Assembly: GCA_015521385.1 (NCBI GenBank)
Contig: WAOH01000061.1
Coordinates: 1-5,619, forward strand
Direction: 5' to 3'
Length of the DNA stretch: 5,619 nt
Source of the DNA: Thermoproteota archaeon
Lineage (GTDB): Archaea > Korarchaeota > Korarchaeia > Korarchaeales > Korarchaeaceae
The position numbers and the translations under genes were made by a program. Within the stretch, counting starts at the first letter, position 1. Each line of letters begins with the position of its first letter. The notes beneath the pieces are model-generated. The model had not been told where the DNA came from. It saw only the letters and a list, made by a program, of their open reading frames with translations, and made no database searches. Shown here one piece after another: positions 1-4,492 of this stretch.

Positions 1-1206
1 CTTCATTCCCGCCGGCATCTTCACCGTTATCTTGAGGCTGTAGACTTTCTCCACCCTCCCATCCTTGATGAATATCACCGTGTCCACCACGTGGGGGAGC
101 ACGCCTAGGTCCACCCTGCCGATGAACCTCTGTATGGCCTCTATCGGGAAGCCGCAGTGGACGACGCCGACCATCCCTATTCCGGCTAGCCTCATGTCCA
201 CGAATATCTTGAAGTCCTGGGTCTTCCTCATCTCGTCGAATATCACGTAGTCTGGTCTGACCAGCAGGAGGAGGTCAGCCGTGTTCTCGAAGGATCCAGC
301 TAGCCTCCCATATTGGGTGACCTCCGGACCCACCTGCAGGTCCCTAGGGGACTCTAGGGTCTTTACTATCCTCCCCTTGTCCTTGTAGAAGTCGGCTAGG
401 GCGCTGGCGAATGTGGTCTTGCCTGCGCCGGGAGGGCCGGCTATTATTATGCCCTCCGCTCTCTCCCTCAATCTCTTCTTCAACTTGTCACTCAGCTTGT
501 AGTCGTCCAAGGTGACCTTCACGAGGGGCCGCACGGCTGTTATCTCTATCCCATCGGAGAAGGGCGGGAAGGCCACCAGTATCCTGAGGTCCTCTATCTG
601 GATCACGTAGGCGTCCCCATACTTCACCTCTATGAACGCGTTGGGATCGGTCTTCGCCCTCTCCAATATCTCGTAGGCTATTGTCCTCACTTCGAACTCC
701 TCCATGGGCCTGTCTGAGAGCCTAACTAGCCTGAACTCCCCGGGTCTCCCCTTCTTAGCTAAGGGAGGGGCTCCCTCCTTGAGGTGAACGCTCATGGTGT
801 CCTGGTCGAAGAAGTTGTAGAGCCTGAACTCGCCGTATTCGGGGCCTATGTATACCGCCTCTACCCCCCTAGCCTTCAGAGCCAAGGTCACAACCCTGTC
901 GCCCGTGATCACTTTAGCCCTTAGCTTCTCGGATAATTCAGCCAGTGCATCCAGCCCCTTGCCTTTGTGCTCCTCCACTACGACCCTCTTGATGTATCCC
1001 TCCTTCTCCAGGTCCCTAAGCCATACCATCTCGGTGAGGGCACCCACGCTGAATCTATCCCCTCTAGAGGCGTTCTCCTCTATCTGGGAGAGAGTTTCGG
1101 CTGGGACCACGAGCACGGATCCCTTTATTAGGGATACCCCAGGTTCGTACCTGAGAAGGGCTCTCAACAGCACATCCTTACTCAGTATCAGGATCTCCTC
1201 GCTCAT
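1..1206 (-). CDS. PIN domain plus PilT/VirB11-type ATPase (COG1855 family), 3' end missing
   Basis: The frame is open from the ATG at 1206 to the left edge, giving 402 residues of a protein cut off at its C-terminus. Residues 1 to about 125 resemble a PIN (nuclease-type) domain: a VVPAE strand-turn at 33-37, a downstream acidic LSQIEE segment, then GLDALAE and VITGD, which carry the usual acidic ligands. Residues about 160-402 form a RecA-like ATPase of the PilT/VirB11 class: Walker A GPPGAGKT at 257-264, Walker B VIFDE at 321-325, and a VVHCG motif around His350. Family members normally end in a KH-type RNA-binding region, which would lie beyond the edge. An in-frame TAA three codons upstream makes this ATG the first possible start. 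The role is not established; an RNA-related ATPase is an inference from the domains. The first PIN aspartate is not clearly conserved (ILSKDVLL where relatives have a DTS motif). The family call is firm, the biochemical function is not. Confidence 0.9.
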   Translation of the reverse strand, partial: MSEEILILSKDVLLRALLRYEPGVSLIKGSVLVVPAETLSQIEENASRGDRFSVGALTEMVWLRDLEKEGYIKRVVVEEHKGKGLDALAELSEKLRAKVITGDRVVTLALKARGVEAVYIGPEYGEFRLYNFFDQDTMSVHLKEGAPPLAKKGRPGEFRLVRLSDRPMEEFEVRTIAYEILERAKTDPNAFIEVKYGDAYVIQIEDLRILVAFPPFSDGIEITAVRPLVKVTLDDYKLSDKLKKRLRERAEGIIIAGPPGAGKTTFASALADFYKDKGRIVKTLESPRDLQVGPEVTQYGRLAGSFENTADLLLLVRPDYVIFDEMRKTQDFKIFVDMRLAGIGMVGVVHCGFPIEAIQRFIGRVDLGVLPHVVDTVIFIKDGRVEKVYSLKITVKMPAGMK

Positions 1207-1228
1207 CTCTCCTTAGTCACGATCAAGG

Positions 1229-1239
1229 GTTATAAATTA
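1229..1239. promoter_or_regulatory. TATA box in the divergent spacer, probably shared by both genes
   Basis: The 51-base spacer (1207-1257) is AT-rich compared with its surroundings and contains GTTATAAATTA. Read rightward, the box centre lies about 24 bases before the GTG of the kinase gene, so initiation at the usual archaeal distance would fall on or next to the start codon. Read leftward, ATTTATAA is preceded by AGTAATA, which fits the BRE pattern RNWAANW, and lies about 27 bases before the ATG at 1206. No second TATA-like element is visible in the spacer. Bidirectional use is inferred from spacing only. Confidence 0.7.
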
Positions 1240-1257
1240 TTACTGAAAATTTCCCGC

Positions 1258-1998
1258 GTGCTTTACGTAAAGCTAGGAGGCTCCCTGATCACGCCGAAGA
1301 GGGAAGGGATCTTCGAGGTCCGAGAGAAGGTCGTACGGGAGGTATCCAGGGATCTCGCGGAGGTCTCTAGGGAGAGGAGCTTGTTCTTGGCCCATGGAGC
1401 CGGCCCGTTCGGTCACATCCCGGTCAAGAGGTACGGGCTCCATGAGGGTCTGAGCCCGGGTAGCGAGCTGGGCGTCTCAGAGACCTCCCTTAGTGTGATG
1501 GAACTCAATCTGAGGATAGGAAGTTTGATGCTGGAGGAGGGCCTCCCCGTGATCCCCTTCCATCCCAGATCCGTATTCAGGAGGGTGAGGGGCGGCGTCG
1601 TTTGCGATCTCTCCGCAGTGAGGGCTTGGATGGACCTCAACATGATCCCCCTGACGCATGGTGATCTCATCTACGACGAGGAGAAGGGAGTTTCCGTGCT
1701 ATCTGCCGATGAGATACCGATTTATCTGGTCCCCCTGGGTCTAGAGGAGGCTGTATACCTTTCGGATGTACCGGGGGTCTTGGACGAGAGAGGAGAGGTC
1801 ATTTCGGAGATCACCGAGGCGGACATTCCCGATCTGGGCACATCTGCTTACGATGTGACCGGGGCCATGAGGGGCAAGCTGGAGGCTGCGTTCCGACTCG
1901 CTAAATCAGGTGTGAGGGTGAGGATAGCCGGGTTCTTCCAGAGGGGAGACCTCATAAGGGCATTGAGAGGGGAGTCCGGAACTTTAGTGCGAGCCTAG
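1258..1998 (+). CDS. ipk: Isopentenyl phosphate kinase
   Basis: This 246-residue protein belongs to the amino acid kinase superfamily and is predicted to phosphorylate isopentenyl phosphate to isopentenyl diphosphate with ATP, in the cytosol, as the final step of the archaeal alternative mevalonate pathway that feeds isoprenoid lipids. Visible family features are the N-terminal KLGGS loop (residues 5-9), HGAGPFGH at 46-53, whose second histidine (His53) matches the family's catalytic histidine, HGDLIYD at 134-140, LSADE at 148-152, a YLSDVPGV segment around 167-174, and DVTGAMRGK at 199-207. The GTG start is chosen because the family's first strand begins right there and because a TATA box lies about 24 bases upstream. 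There is no Shine-Dalgarno sequence, so the message is probably leaderless. The usual HGGGSFGH or HGGGAFGH loop reads HGAGPFGH here. Other amino acid kinases such as acetylglutamate or aspartate kinase fit less well, because they lack this histidine loop. It converges with the DUF655 gene. Confidence 0.92.
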   Translation: MLYVKLGGSLITPKREGIFEVREKVVREVSRDLAEVSRERSLFLAHGAGPFGHIPVKRYGLHEGLSPGSELGVSETSLSVMELNLRIGSLMLEEGLPVIPFHPRSVFRRVRGGVVCDLSAVRAWMDLNMIPLTHGDLIYDEEKGVSVLSADEIPIYLVPLGLEEAVYLSDVPGVLDERGEVISEITEADIPDLGTSAYDVTGAMRGKLEAAFRLAKSGVRVRIAGFFQRGDLIRALRGESGTLVRA

Positions 1999-2005
1999 GT
2001 CCTAG
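1995..2005. repeat. 11-base palindrome containing both convergent stop codons
   Basis: CTAGGTCCTAG is a perfect inverted repeat around the single T at 2000. The rightward kinase stop TAG (1996-1998) sits in one arm and the leftward DUF655 stop TAG (2002-2004) in the other. The arms are separated by only one base, so it cannot fold as a stable RNA hairpin. No run of T follows on either strand, so it is not called a terminator. Confidence 0.6.
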
Positions 2006-2589
2006 ATGAGGTCCTCCTCCAGTATGCTCTTAGGAGCGACCAGTATGTAGTACTTCTCGTTCCCGGTGAGCTCCTCCAGCGCTCTTTTGGTTAGCAGGTC
2101 AGCGGGGTCCTTGAGTCCGGTTCTCTCAGCCACATCGGAGTAGCTCACGAAGGGCCTCTTGCTCCTCTCCTCTAGAATCTTCATGAGGGTCTTCTTACCC
2201 ACCCCCGGCAGGAGTTCGAGCTGATGCAGCCTAGGTGTTATGGGGACGCTCTCGTTGAAGAAATTAACAAAGAACTGCTCCCCCTCCTGTATGATCTTCG
2301 CCACGACCGGCTCCAAGAGCATCCTGCCTGAAGGGGCCAGCTCATCGTAGCTCATGTACCTGAGGAACTTGCTAACCTCCTGTCTCGGCCCCTTTCCGAC
2401 GTAAACCTTCTTCATGGGGGAGACTAGGGCATTAGGCTTGAGTACGAACTCCATTATAATGAAGTAGCGATCTCCGATGAGTTGAACCCTCCTTCGGGCC
2501 TCATCAACGTACAGTACATAGGCCCAGCTGTCGTGGGGCTTTCTCCTGCCTGGGACATATCTCCACATTTTAGCGACACCGGGTTTCAC
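2002..2589 (-). CDS. DUF655 (COG1491) putative nucleic-acid-binding protein
   Basis: The 195-residue protein matches the archaeal DUF655 family. The N-terminal half (about 20-70) is a beta-rich segment with YVLYVD and RVQLIGDRYFIIMEF followed by KVYVGKGPR, suggesting an OB- or SH3-like fold. The middle contains the conserved FVNFFNES (107-114) and RLHQLELLPGVGKKT (120-134), a helix-hairpin-helix motif typical of non-specific nucleic acid binding. The C-terminal part has FVSYSDVAERTGLKDP and a closing KYYILV strand. Its function is unknown; RNA binding is predicted from the fold and from its usual neighbours in ribosome and transcription operons. The GTG start overlaps the rpo4 stop as GTGA, with GAGG four bases upstream. 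An in-frame ATG at 2568 (Met8) is an alternative start. In many archaea this gene is followed by the 16S rRNA dimethyltransferase gene (ksgA/dim1); here the operon ends instead. Confidence 0.9.
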   Translation of the reverse strand: MKPGVAKMWRYVPGRRKPHDSWAYVLYVDEARRRVQLIGDRYFIIMEFVLKPNALVSPMKKVYVGKGPRQEVSKFLRYMSYDELAPSGRMLLEPVVAKIIQEGEQFFVNFFNESVPITPRLHQLELLPGVGKKTLMKILEERSKRPFVSYSDVAERTGLKDPADLLTKRALEELTGNEKYYILVAPKSILEEDLI

Positions 2590-2960
2590 TCTTCCTCCTT
2601 CAGCCCCTTCAATAAGTTAAGCATTTCCTTGTAGTCGGACTCACCTAAAAGAGGGTAGTCCTTGTAGAGGTACGCCTTCAACTCCTCCACACTCTTGGGG
2701 AGCACATTAACCAGCATGACCGCGTGCTCCTCCTTGAGGTTGAACTTCTCCACCAGCTGATTTACTACCTCCCTAGCCTTAGCAGCGTCTTCAACCTTGG
2801 TGAACTTGGAGAGGTAGGTGAGGAGCCTCTTCTGATCCAAGTTCAACCTCTCCATGTTGGAGGTCCACTTCTCGAAGACTAAGGCCTTCACCTCAGCGAG
2901 CGTCAGGGGCTTCCTCTCTCCGCTGGCCTCCGACTGGGACAAGTCGAATCCCTCATTCAC
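2586..2960 (-). CDS. rpo4: DNA-directed RNA polymerase subunit Rpo4 (RpoF, Rpb4 homologue)
   Basis: This 124-residue protein is the archaeal counterpart of eukaryotic Rpb4. It forms the stalk of RNA polymerase together with Rpo7, which is not encoded here, and helps open-complex formation and transcript binding. The evidence is the KPLTLAEVKALV N-terminal segment (17-28), the helical RLLTYLSKFTKVEDAAKA region (45-62) and the family hallmark LVNVLPKSVEELKAYL (83-98), then a short C-terminal helix rich in lysine and glutamate. The length fits the family's usual 105-125 residues. The GTG start overlaps the L21e stop as GTGA. AAGGA directly abuts this GTG, which is closer than an ideal ribosome binding site, so translation probably depends on coupling to L21e. 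A TTG seven codons in (at 2942), preceded by GAGGGA at better spacing, is a possible alternative start, giving 118 residues. Confidence 0.94.
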   Translation of the reverse strand: MNEGFDLSQSEASGERKPLTLAEVKALVFEKWTSNMERLNLDQKRLLTYLSKFTKVEDAAKAREVVNQLVEKFNLKEEHAVMLVNVLPKSVEELKAYLYKDYPLLGESDYKEMLNLLKGLKEEE

Positions 2961-3253
2961 TCCTTGTGCTTCTTGAGATGCACTGGAAGGACTATGAGAT
3001 GCTTCACCTTGTTCCCGAGCTTCACATCCACTAGGTAGGCGTGGCCCCTCTTCCCCACCACCACACCGACCTTGCCTTGGTACCTCCTGTGGGGCATCCC
3101 CCTCCTCTCAGATGGCTCCACATCTATCACAACCTTGTCCCCCACGTTGAACTCCCTCAGGTACTTCGCGGGAGAGGGCCTTCCCCGCTCCCTTGGAGTC
3201 TTCGAGAGGAAGTCCCTGGACTTGTAGAGAAATCCGAATGATCTCCTTCCCAT
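2957..3253 (-). CDS. rpl21e: Large ribosomal subunit protein eL21 (L21e)
   Basis: This 98-residue, strongly basic protein is the archaeal and eukaryotic 50S/60S subunit protein L21e. It has the family layout: a basic N-terminal tail (MGRRSFGFLYKSR), the TPRERGRPSP loop, FNVGDKV (35-41) starting the SH3-like barrel, the diagnostic GMPHRRYQGKVG (52-63), VVGKRGHAYLVDV, then GNKVKHLIVLPVHLKKH at the end. The length matches relatives, which are about 95-105 residues. The ATG start has a Shine-Dalgarno sequence at the right distance and lies 18 bases after the pus10 stop, the only non-overlapping junction in the operon. It is therefore the most likely place for independent ribosome entry or RNA processing. 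The 3' end overlaps rpo4 by four bases. Confidence 0.97.
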   Translation of the reverse strand: MGRRSFGFLYKSRDFLSKTPRERGRPSPAKYLREFNVGDKVVIDVEPSERRGMPHRRYQGKVGVVVGKRGHAYLVDVKLGNKVKHLIVLPVHLKKHKE

Positions 3254-3259
3254 TTCAAC

Positions 3260-3264
3260 TCACC
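3260..3264 (-). promoter_or_regulatory. Shine-Dalgarno site of rpl21e
   Basis: GGTGA lies six bases before the rpl21e ATG in the short pus10-rpl21e spacer. It supports the ATG at 3253 and shows that this gene can load ribosomes itself, unlike rpo4, whose AAGGA sits directly against its start codon. Confidence 0.7.
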
Positions 3265-3271
3265 CTATTCG

Positions 3272-4492
3272 TCAGTGACCGAGTACCTCTAACACATCCA
3301 GTTCCCTACAAAAAGCTTTTTTCCCCAACACCTCGGCCACGCTCGGAGTGGTTCTGCCGTCATCGCCGGATATCAGCTCCTTGACGTAAAGCCCTCCATC
3401 GCAGAGAACGGTCATTTCAAAAGTCCTCTCATCTAGTTTCTTGGTCTTAACCTCGTAAACCCTGCGAACCCTTACCAGATCGGCTCTCCTCCAGGCGACC
3501 CTCTTGGGGGTCCTCTGCCTTATGACGGCTCCTGTGAGCGCCCTCTCCACCCTCTTTAGGTCATCTTCAGTTACAAACCCGTCAACCTCGACCAGAGCCC
3601 TGTAGAGCTTCCTCACCTCGGGGGATCCCTCCTTCAGTCTCCTCACTTCCTCTCTGCTGGAGTACCTGAGATCTAGTACCTCCACCTTTCCCCTCCATCT
3701 AGTATTGATCTCCTCCTCTATCTTCTTGAGATCAGCCCTCCTCTTCCTGGGATTCACCATCTCCATCACGAATGGTCTCCCCCTGCCCAGCATCCTAGCA
3801 TCCACATCCTCTCTCCCGGCGCCGTGCAGTACGTAATCTTCCGACTCAAAGAACTCCTTCATCACCTCACCTATCATCCCCTCAACCGATCCCTCCGCTA
3901 TCTTACCCGTCCAGTTGCACTTCTCGCATCCCCTACCGCCGCAGTAGGGACACTTCCTCCTAGACTGGGATATGCCCCTCTCGAGCTTCCTGTACCTACC
4001 GTAGATGAAGACCGGATTTATCTTGAGTTCGACATCCTTGAGAGCGAGATCGAACGTCACCAGGATGTCGGGGTCCTTCTCAATGGGCGCGCCCGTTTCA
4101 GCCGAGAGAACCAGATCCAGCCACTTGATAAGGGTGAGCTTCACCGATACCATGTTGGGTGGATTGTACTTGGCCCTCAGCCGGTCCTCCCTCTCGATCA
4201 GCCATGGAGGCAGCTTCACCCCCGCTTTCAAGCTGCTGTACTCAACGCCCGACAGGAGCCTTAGCGCCCTCTCCACCAGTTCCTCCAAGGAGCCCCCAAT
4301 GAGATCGTCGCATATTGCGCACGGTCCCTCAAGACCTACCCCCGAGAGCTCTAAGGTCCTCTCAAGAGCGGCCCCCTTCACAGCATTGGGAATCGCTCCT
4401 AGCTTCCCGCCTATCAGGCTGCCAAGACAGAACCTACAGAGCCTCCCCTCTCTCTCGACTATCTCCCTTACTAGTTCGAAATCAGGCTCCAA
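3272..4492 (-). CDS. pus10: tRNA pseudouridine synthase Pus10
   Basis: The 406-residue protein is predicted to convert uridine 54 and/or 55 of the tRNA T-loop to pseudouridine; in archaea Pus10 takes the place of bacterial TruB for position 55. The N-terminal zinc site uses Cys19, Cys22, Cys58 and Cys61, and the segment between about 60 and 175 corresponds to the THUMP-like tRNA-binding part. A second cysteine cluster, CPYCGGRGCEKCNWTG (181-196), is also a normal feature of archaeal Pus10. The catalytic domain has HGAGREDVDARMLG (223-236), with Asp229 the likely nucleophile, then RGRPFVMEM, RQRTPKRVAWRRADLVRVR around 325-343, and GGLYVKELISGDDGRTTPSV near the C-terminus (366-384). Length fits archaeal members. 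The start is a TTG inside the end of srp54, chosen because a strong Shine-Dalgarno sequence lies seven bases upstream and the frame meets a stop four codons above it. No in-frame ATG precedes the zinc site. Confidence 0.95.
   Translation of the reverse strand: MEPDFELVREIVEREGRLCRFCLGSLIGGKLGAIPNAVKGAALERTLELSGVGLEGPCAICDDLIGGSLEELVERALRLLSGVEYSSLKAGVKLPPWLIEREDRLRAKYNPPNMVSVKLTLIKWLDLVLSAETGAPIEKDPDILVTFDLALKDVELKINPVFIYGRYRKLERGISQSRRKCPYCGGRGCEKCNWTGKIAEGSVEGMIGEVMKEFFESEDYVLHGAGREDVDARMLGRGRPFVMEMVNPRKRRADLKKIEEEINTRWRGKVEVLDLRYSSREEVRRLKEGSPEVRKLYRALVEVDGFVTEDDLKRVERALTGAVIRQRTPKRVAWRRADLVRVRRVYEVKTKKLDERTFEMTVLCDGGLYVKELISGDDGRTTPSVAEVLGKKAFCRELDVLEVLGH
3310..3321. repeat. A-run/T-run palindrome near the end of pus10
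   Basis: AAAAAGCTTTTT is a 12-base perfect palindrome in an otherwise GC-rich gene. It encodes part of the GKKAF segment of Pus10 and lies 36 bases before the pus10 stop. On the coding strand it reads as six A, GC, then five T, so it combines an A-rich and a T-rich tract just upstream of rpl21e. The sequence is certain; any regulatory role is speculative, because the residues themselves may dictate the codons. Confidence 0.5.

Noticed and set aside
848..1216. Plus-strand open frame of 122 codons opposite the COG1855 ATPase
   Set aside because: It is Ser/Thr/Leu-rich, runs into the divergent promoter, and covers the well-supported PIN domain on the other strand.
2452..2461. CATTATAATG palindrome resembling a TATA box
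   Set aside because: It lies inside DUF655 and encodes conserved hydrophobic residues of a beta strand; starts placed from it would fall inside the same gene on either strand.
3950..4000. Cysteine cluster CPYCGGRGC in Pus10 as an inserted zinc ribbon or gene fusion
   Set aside because: A similar CxxC-GC-xxC segment is normal in archaeal Pus10, so it is not evidence of fusion.
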